The translations under genes were made by a program, and so were the position numbers. A DNA stretch of 64,000 nucleotides, from contig NZ_JAIZBG010000001.1 of assembly GCF_022267325.1 (NCBI RefSeq), positions 2,690,001 through 2,754,000 on the forward strand. The letters run 5' to 3'. Source of the DNA: Leptospira sanjuanensis (GTDB lineage Bacteria > Spirochaetota > Leptospiria > Leptospirales > Leptospiraceae). Under the pieces are notes generated by a model. It had not been told where the DNA came from and ran no database searches. It saw only the letters and a list, made by a program, of their open reading frames with translations. The number at the start of each line of letters is the position of its first letter. Position 1 is the first letter of the stretch. Below, in pieces: positions 24,324-35,986 of the stretch.

Positions 24324-25871
24324 TTAAAAACTATGCGAGAATCCGACGCTGAACCAGAATAAATGCGCCGGAATTTTCTGCAATAAATACGATTCTCGGA
24401 TCGCCTGTCTCAAGGAACCGTCCCCCGCGTCCGGAATCAAAGGACTGTTCGCGATCTGATCGAGCAGGTATTGATTGATCGGACCGTTGACCTTCGAAGG
24501 ATCCACGATCAACCCGTCTTTCGTGTTTCGGTTAACGTACCCGCCGGTGGCTCCGTAGTAGTTGTCCGTGTCGTACATATACAGATTCGGACGGTATACG
24601 TGATTTCCTTTGACGAAGAATTTGCCGAAGTAAAAGGTCAAGCTGCTCGTGATGTCCTGAATCCCGTAGCGGTTGTCCACGATGTTGTTGGACATCTCGT
24701 ATCCGATGTTGACCGCGGGAGTAATTCTGAAAAATTTCTCCGCAAAATACTCGTGACTCATGTAGAGAGAAAGATAATTCTTACCGGCCGCCAAACTCGC
24801 GTTTTCCGCACTCAGCTGAGTATAAAAGGAAATCGTAGGACTCACGTAGGAAAGAAACGGAAGTTGCCAAAAGATATAATATTCCTGCCAAGCGAGGCGG
24901 GTCACCTGATTGGAGGTATTGTTCGAGCTGGTGACACCCTGCGCCGCGAGAGAATTATAACCTCCTAATGGAGCCGAAACATACGCCGGGTTTTTGTTGA
25001 ACGTATTGTAAAACCAAGTTCCCACGGTGAATTTTCCCCAACTCGTCTTCTCGAACGTATAATAGAACGCATAGAACAATCCGTCCGCACGTTTCATACC
25101 GTTTTGTTCCTTATACGGTTTCGGAACCAGACCTCCACAGGTTGCACCGGTCGCGAGCGTTCCGTTCATCACGTTGTTCTGCGTATCGTAGACGCAGCTT
25201 TGATTCAGAAGATCCGGATTCGGGGCGGTGAACGGATTTCCTTGTCCGGGGTAGGCAGGACCGGGACCGCCTGGAAATAATTGAAAACGTCCGTCGTTGT
25301 CCTTATCGTTTCTTTCCGTCAGCTGGAAGTTTCCCCAAAACTGAATCTTAAAACCTTTCAACGGAGTATTGATGTCGATCGTGGGTTGATACGAAGGAAC
25401 GATCGTAGTGGAAGGGTAGCTTTCGTTTCTTCGGCGATTTGCCATCTCTCCGGAAAAACTGAGTCCCCTCCAGATAAAGTCCGTTACGATCTCGTGCGTC
25501 ACGTCGATCGTCGTGTCGTTTCCTTGGGAAGAAGCATGAGGCGGTTCCCGTTCGATCGGCGTTGCGATTCCTGCATACGGGTTTTGATGAGGAGGCGGTT
25601 CGGATTTCGCACCGGAGGATTTATCCGAAGAGATCGTATTTTTATTCTTATCTTGCGGTCTTTCGTATGTTACGCTGACCACGTTTTCTTTCGCAAAATA
25701 ACGGATAAAGTCTTCGTTCTCCGCGAGAAGAACTTTCTCGTCGTCCTCCAAAACGACCTTGCCTCGGTAGATCGAACCGTTTTTAAGTCGGACGATATCG
25801 GCGGCAAAAAGGGAAGAACTCCAAACGAGGAAAAAACAGAATACGAGAAGAAGGGAAATTTTGAGCCTCAT
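24324..25871 (-). CDS. Outer-membrane beta-barrel protein, unknown substrate
   Basis: 515 residues. A signal peptide (LKISLLLVFCFFLVWSSSLFA) is followed by a small SH3-like or strand-rich segment (DIVRLKNGSIYRGKVVLEDDEKVLLAENEDF), a Pro/Ser-rich linker, and about 380 residues of alternating aromatic strands (GFKIQFWGNFQLTER; LFYAFYYTFEKTSWGKFTVGTWFYN). The last residue is Phe (VGFSHSF), the usual barrel-assembly signal. It could be a porin or transporter. It starts 28 bases after the chemoreceptor start in a shared reverse orientation, hence a possible operon. Confidence 0.78.
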   Translation of the reverse strand: MRLKISLLLVFCFFLVWSSSLFAADIVRLKNGSIYRGKVVLEDDEKVLLAENEDFIRYFAKENVVSVTYERPQDKNKNTISSDKSSGAKSEPPPHQNPYAGIATPIEREPPHASSQGNDTTIDVTHEIVTDFIWRGLSFSGEMANRRRNESYPSTTIVPSYQPTIDINTPLKGFKIQFWGNFQLTERNDKDNDGRFQLFPGGPGPAYPGQGNPFTAPNPDLLNQSCVYDTQNNVMNGTLATGATCGGLVPKPYKEQNGMKRADGLFYAFYYTFEKTSWGKFTVGTWFYNTFNKNPAYVSAPLGGYNSLAAQGVTSSNNTSNQVTRLAWQEYYIFWQLPFLSYVSPTISFYTQLSAENASLAAGKNYLSLYMSHEYFAEKFFRITPAVNIGYEMSNNIVDNRYGIQDITSSLTFYFGKFFVKGNHVYRPNLYMYDTDNYYGATGGYVNRNTKDGLIVDPSKVNGPINQYLLDQIANSPLIPDAGDGSLRQAIRESYLLQKIPAHLFWFSVGFSHSF

Positions 25872-26439
25872 ACGTTTACAACCTTGTCAATTTTTTATTT
25901 CATATTTTGCGAATTTTCAAGTAGAAATGATTCTTCAAATTGCTCTTTTGTATTTCGCGCGCAACCCGAGGAGAATAACAGAAATTAGAAATAGAGAGAA
26001 GAATCAACCAGTAAAAAACATTTTCTTTCGACGAACGGAAAGTCTGCGATCTTGCAGAAGGAATCCGCTTAAAAAGCGAGCAAAATGATTTAAGACAAAA
26101 TTGCGTCTTTTCTGAGAAATATTTTTTAAAATTTCGATCGTATCCGATTCACCGCGAGTAGAATCAGTCGAGTGGATTCGATCTGAATGGAACATTCATT
26201 TTTTTTTACAGAACGAATTTCTAATTTCTGATTTCACAACATTCGCGCCGGATTATATAAAGGTATCTGAATTTTATAATTTCGCGCCGGAGTAGAAAAA
26301 AGATTTCGAATCGATTGAATTTTAAAGCAAGAAGATACGAATAACAATATCGAACCAACACGATCGTTTTTATGAGAGACCATTCAAGACATAAACAGCC
26401 CTTATACGATCTACGCAAAGCGCAGCGGTGCGATCACGC
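25872..26439. other. AT-rich spacer without a recognised gene
   Basis: 568 bases between the divergent barrel-protein and histidine kinase genes. It is richer in A and T than its surroundings. The only structure noted is an 11-bp direct repeat, TTCGCGCCGGA, at 26242-26252 and 26281-26291. No convincing promoter or RNA was identified; short frames here lack ribosome-binding sites and protein-like composition. Confidence 0.5.
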
Positions 26440-29400
26440 ATGAAACCGGAAAAAGAAGGTTCCATCGAAACGTTAAGACGACAATACGAGGAAGCAATCC
26501 AAAAGACGAAAGTTTTGGAAGAAACCGTCCGCGAAAACGAAACCCTCAAAGCTTCCTTACAAAAGGCCGAGATTCGGATTTCACAGATCATCGAAAATTC
26601 TCCCGATGCGATCGTGATCCTGGACATCTCCACCGGCAAATTTCAATCGGTAAATCAAAGAGCGGTCGATATTTTCGGATTTACAAAGGAAGAATTTCAG
26701 CAAATCGGTCCGGTCGATATCAGCCCACCTCGGCAAGAGGACGGAAGAACGAGCTTCGAAGCCGCTACCGCCTACATTCAAAGAGCCATTCAGGGAGAAT
26801 TGGTCACGTTCGAATGGCTGCATCGGGCAAAATCGGGAGAAATCATTCCTTGCGAAGTCCGTTTGATTGCCCTGCTTGGAGAAAACATTCTCATCCGAGG
26901 AAGTATATTAGATTTTCGTGATCAAAAGAAAATCAAGGACGAACTGAAAGAGAATCAGAAACGTCTCGAATCCGCAATCTACGGAGCCGAACTGGGACTT
27001 TGGGAATGGGACGTAGAAACCAACGGAAACAAATACAACGATTATTGGGCGGAGATGCTCGGTTATAAACTCGAAGATCTCGAGCCGCACGTGAATACAT
27101 GGCAATCGCTGATTCATCCGGACGATCTTGCGCACGTCAACACGGCGTTGCAGAGTTATATTGCGGGCAAATCCCCCGTTTACGAAGCCGAGTTCCGCAT
27201 GAAATGCGGCGACGGCTCCTGGAAATGGATTTTTACCGCGGGAAAATTCACGGACTTCGATGCGAACGGAAAGCCGCTTAAGATGTATGGAATTCACGCG
27301 GACATAGATCGACGTAAAAAGGCGGAACAGGAACTCAAGGAAAAGGAAGCGGCCCTTTCCCGATCTCAGAAACTTTCGGGACTCGGTTCCTGGGAATACG
27401 ATCGCTCGACCGGCAAAATCGCGGTTTCCGAACAACTCGGAAAAATCTACGAACGACCGAACGGAATCGAAGACGAAATCAAGGAACTGGAATTCGTTCA
27501 CCCCGAGGATCGCGACCGTGTCCGTCATTACTTCGGAGAAGCGATCAAAAACAAATACATTCGAGAAATTGAATATAGGATCGTAACCCCGACGGGAAAA
27601 ATCAAAACGGTATTCAATCAAAGCGAATTGATCCTGGATGAAAAGGGAGAAGTCGTTAAGATCATCGGATCGGTTTTGGACGTCAGCGAAAAAAGAAAAA
27701 ACGAAAGACTTCTTCAATTCCGTCTCGGATTCGAGACGATCACGACCGCAGTCTCAAGAGCGATCATCAACCTTCCTCTATCCTCCATCTCGCAGACCAT
27801 CCATTCCGGTTTGGAAAAACTGGGAACGTTTTTGAACATGCAGCGTGTCAATATCGTATTCTACAACGAAACCTATACGACAAGAAAAGTGGTGCACGAA
27901 TGGATCGATCCGAAAGCTGCGATCCGAACCTCGAACCTCAACCAAGTCGAAACGATCGATCCACATAGTTTTTTTACGGCAGAGATGCGCATGGGAAGAA
28001 TCGCAAAAATCGCCAAGGTGGAAGATCTTCCGGTCGAAGCGATTTCGGATCGGCAACTTTTGACGAACAACGGAATTCAATCCTTTACGGCGGTTCCGCT
28101 TCTCATCGGAGGAGTTCTCAAAGGAAGACTCGGATTCGGTTCCGAAAAAATCGGAAACATCCAAGAGGCAGAACTCGACACATTAGAAAATCAGCTTTTA
28201 CGCAACTTTGCGGAGATCGTAATCAACGCGCTCGAACGAAAACGCGTGGATGAAGAATTAACCCAAGAGAGGGATCTTCTTTCTTCCATCACGGAGAACA
28301 GCGCGACGTCGATCGTGGTCTTGAATCCCCAGGGAAAAATTCTCTACGCGAATAAAAGTTCGGAACACGTTCTCGGAATCGAACTCACCGACATCACATC
28401 CAGAAGTTACAACTCGAAACAATGGGAAGCCAAATCGGTGGACGGCGGAGAATGGAAAGAGGAAGATCAACCGTTTACAGTCGTTATGCGAACGGGCAAA
28501 CCGGTCTACGACATCCGTCATTCGATCGTGACATCGGACAAACAAATCAAATATCTTTCCGTAAACGGTTCTCCCGTAAAAAACCAGGAAGGCGAAATCA
28601 TATCCCTAGTATTCCTCGTAACCGACATCACCGAAAACGTGTTAAACGAACGAGAGCTCCGGGAGAGCGAGGATCGCCTACGGCTCGCACTCAACGCGGC
28701 GAATATGGGAAGCTGGAGCTGGGACATTCGAGAAGACCGCATAACGTGGTCAGAAAAGGCGTTTCAGATTTTTCGGATCAAGCCGGAAGACTTCGGAGGA
28801 AATCTCCGATCGATTATGGATTTGGTTCATCCCGAAGACCGTCCTAGTTTGGACAAACTCATGCGAGAAGTGCTTTCGGGCGAAAGAGGGGCCGAAGGAG
28901 ACGATATTTACTTTCAACACAGGGTCTTATTCGGAGACGGAGAAATCGCCTGGGTGGAAGCGAAGGCGAAACTCTTTCGAGATAAACATTCGAATCCTCT
29001 TCGCGTAGTCGGAACCGTAACCGACGTCACCGAACGAAAAAGAGCCGAGGAAGAATTGAAGGCCTCCGAATTGAGGTTCCAGACCTTTTATCAATTTTCG
29101 AACGAAGCGATTCTTCTCGTCGAACGGGGAAAAATCCGTATTTCGGATTCGAACCTTGCGTTTCAGAAATTATTCGGATATACGGCAGCGGAAGCGATCG
29201 GGCTCAACGTCGCACGTTTATTGTCCAAAGAATCACTCCAAGACCTTCTTTCCAAAAAGTTTCTCATCGGCAGCAAGGATTCGATGGAAGTCGTCGCCAA
29301 AAAGAAGAACGGAAATTTATTTCCTGCGATTATCAGCCAAAGAGTGTTCGTAAGCAAAGGTAGCACCTATTATTCCGTCAACATCATCGACACGACTCCG

Positions 29401-30495
29401 TTCAAGGAAGCCGAGGAACTTCGGATCATAAACGACGAGATCCGCGTTCGAAACAGATTGATCGAAATCCAAAAGACCGAACTTGAAAACACTCTCGACA
29501 ATTTGAAGAAGACGCAGTCGCAGCTCATTCAAAGCGAAAAGATGGCCGCTCTGGGACAACTCATGGCGGGAATCGCGCACGAGATCAACAACCCGATCGG
29601 AGCGGTTCAAGCTTCCAATCAGAACATTCAGGAATGTTTAAATCGATTTCGTTCCCTATTGCCCGGAGTTCAAATCGCGATGGGAACCTTGAATGCTGAA
29701 ATGAGGGAACTCTCAGCCGAGTTTATCGAAAGCGCGATCCAGAGCAACGAACACTATACGGGAATGGAACAGAGAAACCGTAAGAAGGCGATCACAAGCG
29801 TGCTGGAATCCAAGAAGATCCCCACACGTCTCGCGGTTTCCTACGCGGACACGTTAGTCGACATGGGCATCGGAGAACTCAACGAAAAATTCATTCCACT
29901 TCTACTGCTCGACCAATCCGAATTGATTTTGGAATATTCTTCCCTCGAGTCCTACTTTTTTAGGAATACAAAAACGGTCCAAGTCGCCGTGGATCGGATT
30001 TCCAAAATTCTATACGCTCTCAAAAACTTTTCGCACTTCGATAACGCAGGGGAAAAAATTCTCGCATCCGTCAAGGACACGATCGAAACCGTTCTCACGA
30101 TCTATCACAATCAACTCAAGAAGGGTGTGGATCTTCAGAAGGACTTCGACGATGTCCCGCCGATTCTTTGTTATCCGGACGACCTTCTCCATATCTGGAC
30201 CAATCTCATCTACAATTCTTTGCAGGCGATGCAGTTCAAAGGGGCGATCACCATCCGATTGAAACAGGTAAACGGAGAATTGATGGTGGATGTGAAAGAC
30301 AATGGCCCCGGTATTCCGCAGGAGATACAGGATAAAATCTTCGAACCGTTTTTTACGACAAAAGCTCCGGGAGAAGGAAGCGGACTCGGTTTGGATATCG
30401 TGAAAAAGATCGTACAAAAACACGAAGGAAGAATCGAACTCGAAAGCGTTCCGGGCAGCACATCGTTTCGGATCTACTTACCGATCGAGAATTAA
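26440..30495 (+). CDS. Multi-PAS/GAF sensor histidine kinase
   Basis: 1351 residues from ATG 26440, with a GTG four codons earlier. There is no membrane helix. Domain order: coiled coil (1-48), PAS (about 50-165), PAS (175-295), PAS (305-420), GAF (440-605), PAS (615-735), PAS (745-870), PAS (880-1000), then DHp with the phosphorylation site GIAHEINNP near residue 1047, and an HATPase with N-box (WTNLIYNSLQAM), DNGPGIP and GSGLGLDIVKKI. Three PAS units show PAS-PAC endings (VLDVSEKRKNE, VTDVTERKRAEEE). The DHp domain has an extra helical stretch of about 100 residues between the His helix and the ATPase. A CheY-like receiver gene, a plausible partner, lies 364 bases downstream on the other strand. 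Confidence 0.93.
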   Translation: MKPEKEGSIETLRRQYEEAIQKTKVLEETVRENETLKASLQKAEIRISQIIENSPDAIVILDISTGKFQSVNQRAVDIFGFTKEEFQQIGPVDISPPRQEDGRTSFEAATAYIQRAIQGELVTFEWLHRAKSGEIIPCEVRLIALLGENILIRGSILDFRDQKKIKDELKENQKRLESAIYGAELGLWEWDVETNGNKYNDYWAEMLGYKLEDLEPHVNTWQSLIHPDDLAHVNTALQSYIAGKSPVYEAEFRMKCGDGSWKWIFTAGKFTDFDANGKPLKMYGIHADIDRRKKAEQELKEKEAALSRSQKLSGLGSWEYDRSTGKIAVSEQLGKIYERPNGIEDEIKELEFVHPEDRDRVRHYFGEAIKNKYIREIEYRIVTPTGKIKTVFNQSELILDEKGEVVKIIGSVLDVSEKRKNERLLQFRLGFETITTAVSRAIINLPLSSISQTIHSGLEKLGTFLNMQRVNIVFYNETYTTRKVVHEWIDPKAAIRTSNLNQVETIDPHSFFTAEMRMGRIAKIAKVEDLPVEAISDRQLLTNNGIQSFTAVPLLIGGVLKGRLGFGSEKIGNIQEAELDTLENQLLRNFAEIVINALERKRVDEELTQERDLLSSITENSATSIVVLNPQGKILYANKSSEHVLGIELTDITSRSYNSKQWEAKSVDGGEWKEEDQPFTVVMRTGKPVYDIRHSIVTSDKQIKYLSVNGSPVKNQEGEIISLVFLVTDITENVLNERELRESEDRLRLALNAANMGSWSWDIREDRITWSEKAFQIFRIKPEDFGGNLRSIMDLVHPEDRPSLDKLMREVLSGERGAEGDDIYFQHRVLFGDGEIAWVEAKAKLFRDKHSNPLRVVGTVTDVTERKRAEEELKASELRFQTFYQFSNEAILLVERGKIRISDSNLAFQKLFGYTAAEAIGLNVARLLSKESLQDLLSKKFLIGSKDSMEVVAKKKNGNLFPAIISQRVFVSKGSTYYSVNIIDTTPFKEAEELRIINDEIRVRNRLIEIQKTELENTLDNLKKTQSQLIQSEKMAALGQLMAGIAHEINNPIGAVQASNQNIQECLNRFRSLLPGVQIAMGTLNAEMRELSAEFIESAIQSNEHYTGMEQRNRKKAITSVLESKKIPTRLAVSYADTLVDMGIGELNEKFIPLLLLDQSELILEYSSLESYFFRNTKTVQVAVDRISKILYALKNFSHFDNAGEKILASVKDTIETVLTIYHNQLKKGVDLQKDFDDVPPILCYPDDLLHIWTNLIYNSLQAMQFKGAITIRLKQVNGELMVDVKDNGPGIPQEIQDKIFEPFFTTKAPGEGSGLGLDIVKKIVQKHEGRIELESVPGSTSFRIYLPIEN

Positions 30496-30523
30496 AACCA
30501 CACTGTAAGAAAAATCCTGTCGT

Positions 30524-30669
30524 AGTTCCGACAATCTCCCGTGAAAACGCGCGCCCCGCCCTAATTGGGTGGAGGAGGCGGGTCCGCGGGAAAAAATCGG
30601 AAAATTTTCTATATCACGAAATCGGACTTACGTCAAATCGAATTGTTTCGTTTTCTTAAATGTTCCGAC
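30524..30669 (+). repeat. Dispersed ~145-bp element, copy C
   Basis: 146 bp starting AGTTCCGACAATCTCCCGTG, with internal GCCCCGCCC, GGTGGAGGAGGCGGG, AATCGGAAAATTTTC and TATATCACGAAATCGG. These match copy A closely and in the same order. Its right end is GTTCCGAC rather than the inverted GTCGGAAC, so that end appears flipped. It lies 28 bases after the histidine kinase stop and could act in its 3' end processing or termination. Confidence 0.8.
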
Positions 30670-30778
30670 AGGAAACAAAGAATGATTCTTGCGAAAAACT
30701 TACTCCATTGGGTCTGTTGCGCTCAGCTTCGCTGAGGATCAACGCCGACTAAGTCAGCTTATGATTGCAACGCTCCCT

Positions 30779-30815
30779 AAGTTGCAACCCATAGAGAGCA
30801 ACTTGCTGGGTTCGT
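30779..30815 (+). repeat. CCATAGAGA hairpin module, copy 2
   Basis: AAGTTGC (30779-30785) and GCAACTT (30798-30804) pair perfectly around AACCCATAGAGA. The loop matches copy 1 while the stem is entirely different but still complementary. It is followed by GCTGGGTTCGTCGC, the diverged form of the downstream part of the module. A separate hairpin, CTCAGC-TTC-GCTGAG, lies nearby at about 30733. Confidence 0.75.
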
Positions 30816-30834
30816 CGCATTTCAAGGACTCAAT

Positions 30835-30860
30835 AAACGCCGATCCATAGAGAGGCGCTT
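30835..30860 (+). repeat. CCATAGAGA hairpin module, copy 3
   Basis: AAACGCC, loop GATCCATAGAGA and GGCGCTT form a stem with one mismatch. It overlaps the stop codon of the receiver gene at 30859-30861, so the 3' end of that gene and the element share bases. Confidence 0.65.
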
Positions 30861-31248
30861 ATCCCTCTAACGCAGTCGTAATCGTGGAGACGAGTTCGCG
30901 TTCGTCCCAAGGTTTTTTCAGATAAGAGCGCAGATTGATTTCTTTTTTCAGGGCTTCGATGGACGAATCGTCCGCGTGACCGGTCACGATCACCTTTTGA
31001 ATCTCCGGATATTTGCTGTGAACCTGTCTAAGGAATTCGTCTCCCTTAACGTTAGGCATCAACCAATCGGAAATAATAATAAGAATACGAACATCTTCAT
31101 GAATTAACTCTTCGATGATCTGCCAAGCCTCTCCGGCGTCGAGCGCCGTTTCGTACCTGTACCCGTCTCCTAGATGACGTTTCACCTGGGATTTCATGCT
31201 CATGAGGATCAGAGCTTCATCGTCTACAAAAAGAATTGCCTTATCCAA
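30859..31248 (-). CDS. Single-domain response regulator (CheY-like)
   Basis: 129 residues consisting of one receiver domain. The acidic pair lies in ILFVDDEALILMSM, the phosphoacceptor Asp in IIISDWLMPNVKGDEFL (about residue 60), the Thr in VIVTGHADD (about 85) and the Lys in LKKPWDEREL (about 106). There is no output domain, so it signals by protein contact or phosphotransfer. It starts with TTG and has a weak ribosome-binding site. It is a close paralogue of the receiver in the neighbouring receiver-EAL protein. The forward-strand histidine kinase just downstream is a candidate phosphodonor. Confidence 0.9.
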   Translation of the reverse strand: MDKAILFVDDEALILMSMKSQVKRHLGDGYRYETALDAGEAWQIIEELIHEDVRILIIISDWLMPNVKGDEFLRQVHSKYPEIQKVIVTGHADDSSIEALKKEINLRSYLKKPWDERELVSTITTALEG

Positions 31249-31363
31249 CTGAAATACTCACCTATTCTATTCGACTTATCGAATCGTCAAAAAACGCAAG
31301 GCGTTACGTTATTTGGAAAAAAAATAATGGCAAGCGAATTTTGGAAAAAAGTAATCACCGGCC

Positions 31364-33073
<1,710 letters not shown>

Positions 33074-33328
33074 TCAATGATCCTAAAACGGTAATTCGTT
33101 TAACATTCTTCTTTACCGCGTTTCCCAACGCTCAATGTGGCTTTATCAAAAGTTCAAGTTGCAAGGCCCGATTAAAATCGAATCCTCAAACACGCGTTAG
33201 TGTTTTTGAAAATCGAATCCACAAGGCCGGACCGAGTTCTTCTATTGACAACCGAGTCTGCCATTCTACTCTTCCCAATTGGAAGCCAATTATTTTTTAT
33301 AATTCTTCATTAAATCCGGAAGGTTTTC
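33074..33328. other. Divergent spacer with repeated AAAATCGAATCC
   Basis: This spacer separates the receiver-EAL gene from the divergent cyclase fusion. AAAATCGAATCC occurs at about 33174 and again at about 33211, flanking the hairpin-like segment AAACACGCGTTAGTGTTT. The pair could be a regulatory site for one or both genes. No promoter was identified with confidence. Confidence 0.35.
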
Positions 33329-34939
33329 ATGATTCTTGTAAATTTCGAAAACGAAAAAGAAATTAGTTTACCCGAAAATTCATCACCGCAGAGCCTGTTA
33401 GAAATCAGTTTGTCTCATGGAATTCCTCATACGCACGCTTGCGGAGGAAACGCCCGTTGTTCCACGTGCCGCGTATTGGTTCTGGAGAATTCTTCCAATC
33501 TATCCGAACCTGAACAAAATGAAATGGATTTGTCGCAAAAGAAAGGATTTCCGGAATCCGTTCGTCTTGCTTGTCAAGCCAAAGTATTGGGTGACGTTCG
33601 TGTCCGAAGAATCGTCTTAGACGACGAAGACTACAATCTTACGATCCCCGGCTCCGCCGCGATCTCGGGAGAAGAAAAAGAAATCGCCATATTGTTCAGC
33701 GATATCCGCGACTTTACGAGTTTCTCCGAATCGCATCTTCCTTACGACGTAATTCATATTCTCAACCGTTACTTTTACAAGATGGGCGACATCGTTTTAA
33801 AACACGGAGGCAAGATCGACAAGTATATCGGAGACGGATTGATGGCTTTGTTCGGAGTGGACGGAGGTTCTTCCGAAGAGGTTTGTCTTTCCGCGATCCG
33901 AGCCGCCAAGGAAATGGAAATCGAACTCTATTCCTTAAACGAATATCTCAAAACTCACTTCCACACGAACTTTAGGATCGGAGTCGGAGTACATTATGGA
34001 AGTTGCATATTAGGACAATTAGGACATCCCGCGAACATGTCGTTCACCGCGATCGGAGATTCCGTCAACATGGCGAGCCGGATCGAATCCAAAACCAAAA
34101 AGGCGGGAGTTTCCGTTTTGATTTCGGAATCCGCTTACGCGCAAGTCAGGGATCGAGTTCTCAAAGGAAAAACGTTTTCCACGCAGCTCAAGGGTAAAAC
34201 CGGGGATTACAAACTCTACGAGGTGAAGGAGATTCTCAAGAAGGCAAGTCTAAACGTTTGGGAAGAAGCTAGAAATTCTTTGAGGAGAATCATTCTCGTT
34301 CGCGACGCAGGAAGCTGGTTGAAACTCGTCTATCATCTCGCCTGTCTCTTCGACGAAAAGGAAAACTGGATCGGACTTTCCGCGGCAAACGCTTTCCGAC
34401 ACTTCGCGCATCTTTCCGAAAACGGAGACTTGGTTCAGAACTACTATCAAATCAAAGATCTGCGGGAAACGTTCAACGAAAAGATGCAGACTTCCTTTTC
34501 GTTTGCGGACTTTCTCGCGTTGGCCGGAGCGGTCGCGATCGAAAAATCGGGAGGCCCCCGCCTTCACGTCGAACCCGGTAAAACGGATAAACCCGTAAAC
34601 GAGGTCGTGCAGATTCTCCCTTTGGGAATGCAAACGCAAAGAGATCAACTTCCTTGTCTGAACAAGATGGGACTTAGCGTGCAAGATCTCGTTTTGATTT
34701 CGGGAGCGCGCACGATCGGATGGCTCGGAGGAGAATCGTTTACCGCAAATCCGTACAACTTCGACAACAGTTACTTTCACGTCCTGCTCAAGGCCGGATT
34801 GGAAGGACCGCTTTTGATTCCGAACGATCGAGAACTTTTGAAAAACGACGAATCACGCGCCTTCGTTTTGGAATACGCCCTGGATCAGAATCGGTTTTTC
34901 GAAGATTTTACGAAAACGTATTTCAAACTTACGGCTTGA
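33329..34939 (+). CDS. Ferredoxin - class III nucleotide cyclase - peroxidase-like fusion
   Basis: 536 residues, no signal peptide. Residues 1-95 form a plant-type 2Fe-2S ferredoxin with Cys38, Cys44, Cys47 and Cys82. Residues 115-300 are a class III cyclase with metal-binding Asp125 and Asp169, Lys165 and Thr240 at the purine-specifying positions, and catalytic Asn247 and Arg251; it should make cAMP. Residues 312-536 resemble class I heme peroxidases of the ascorbate/cytochrome c type: [31 protein letters not shown] and [12 protein letters not shown]. The distal His is kept (His336), but Arg and Trp are Lys332 and Tyr335, and the proximal heme-ligand position is Arg461. Heme peroxidase activity is therefore doubtful; a redox or ligand sensor is likelier. 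The forward start ATG follows GGAAGG. Confidence 0.88.
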   Translation: MILVNFENEKEISLPENSSPQSLLEISLSHGIPHTHACGGNARCSTCRVLVLENSSNLSEPEQNEMDLSQKKGFPESVRLACQAKVLGDVRVRRIVLDDEDYNLTIPGSAAISGEEKEIAILFSDIRDFTSFSESHLPYDVIHILNRYFYKMGDIVLKHGGKIDKYIGDGLMALFGVDGGSSEEVCLSAIRAAKEMEIELYSLNEYLKTHFHTNFRIGVGVHYGSCILGQLGHPANMSFTAIGDSVNMASRIESKTKKAGVSVLISESAYAQVRDRVLKGKTFSTQLKGKTGDYKLYEVKEILKKASLNVWEEARNSLRRIILVRDAGSWLKLVYHLACLFDEKENWIGLSAANAFRHFAHLSENGDLVQNYYQIKDLRETFNEKMQTSFSFADFLALAGAVAIEKSGGPRLHVEPGKTDKPVNEVVQILPLGMQTQRDQLPCLNKMGLSVQDLVLISGARTIGWLGGESFTANPYNFDNSYFHVLLKAGLEGPLLIPNDRELLKNDESRAFVLEYALDQNRFFEDFTKTYFKLTA

Positions 34940-35020
34940 TACGAACCGCGGGGAAATTTTTTTCTTGAACGAAAAGAATCCGCGTTTATGTTGATCGATC
35001 TACAAGTTTAGGAGATTGAA

Positions 35021-35983
35021 ATGCAATCCGAATCCGCTACCCGTTTCACGCTCGACGCAAAAGGCGAAGAGCTGTTCCTCATTTATCTGAAGAATATTTT
35101 TTTCACGATCATCACAGCCGGGATTTATTTTTTTTGGGCGAAGGTAAACACCCAAAAATTCCTCCACAGGCATATTTCATTCCAAGGACAACGTTTCGAT
35201 TATCACGGCACCGGAAAAGAAAACTTCATCGGCTTTTTAAAGGGGATCGGAATCATGATCGCAGCCGGAGCGGTCTACGCCGGTCTGTTTTATATCGCTT
35301 CGAAACTGGGAGTTTGGGCGTTGGCGATTTTGATCATTCTCCTTTATTCCGTGCTTTTGCTGGCAATTCCCTATATAATCATAGGATCGAGAAAATATTT
35401 TCTGAGCCGAACTTCGTTTAACAATATCCGTTTTCGTTTCAGCGGAAAAGTCGTTCCTCTTGTGAAGCTTTTCGTTCCAAACGCGCTTTTGAGCCTGGTT
35501 ACGCTCGGATTTTACAGCGCTTGGTTTATCAACAAACTCGAAAAATTCTTCATCGAACATTCGCATCTGGGAAACGCCAACTTTTCGTACGACGGGAAAG
35601 GCAAGGAGCTGTTCGTTCTTTATGTGAAAGGGTTTTTCTTTACGCTGATCACCGCCGGAATTTATTCCTTCTGGTTTCACGCCAATCTACACAACTACTA
35701 TTGGAATCACACGAAGTTTCAAGGAATCTCGTTTCGTTCCGATCTAAAACCCGGAGCCATCTTCGTAAACATGCTCATGTCGATCGTGCTCGTATTCTTC
35801 ACGTTGGGAATCGGAATTCCCTGGGCGTATCTTCGTTCGATTCGTATGATTATGAATTCGTTGTCTTTGGAGACCGCACCGGATCTTTCCGGAATCAAAA
35901 GCGTCAAAGATCCCGACGCGAGCGCATTGGCGGACGGATTGCACGAAGCGGGAGAAGCGATCAGCTCGGTGTTCGGCAACTGA
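35021..35983 (+). CDS. DUF898 (YjgN-like) membrane protein
   Basis: 320 residues. Two repeats of the family pattern occur, each with a G-E/K-L-F-x-L/Y start and a FFWAKV/FYSAW-type ending: GEELFLIYLKNIFFTIITAGIYFFWAKV (about 14-41) and GKELFVLYVKGFFFTLITAGIYSFW (about 196-220). About seven membrane helices are expected. The function of DUF898 proteins is unknown. ATG 35021 follows TTTAGGAGATTGAA. The M48 peptidase gene starts three bases after its stop, and such a pairing suggests a joint role at the inner membrane. Confidence 0.9.
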   Translation: MQSESATRFTLDAKGEELFLIYLKNIFFTIITAGIYFFWAKVNTQKFLHRHISFQGQRFDYHGTGKENFIGFLKGIGIMIAAGAVYAGLFYIASKLGVWALAILIILLYSVLLLAIPYIIIGSRKYFLSRTSFNNIRFRFSGKVVPLVKLFVPNALLSLVTLGFYSAWFINKLEKFFIEHSHLGNANFSYDGKGKELFVLYVKGFFFTLITAGIYSFWFHANLHNYYWNHTKFQGISFRSDLKPGAIFVNMLMSIVLVFFTLGIGIPWAYLRSIRMIMNSLSLETAPDLSGIKSVKDPDASALADGLHEAGEAISSVFGN

Positions 35984-35986
35984 CGA

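Noticed and set aside
30733..30750. CTCAGC/GCTGAG hairpin as a terminator
   Set aside because: No T-run follows on either strand, and the kinase stop is more than 200 bases away; it is more simply part of the repeat-rich spacer.
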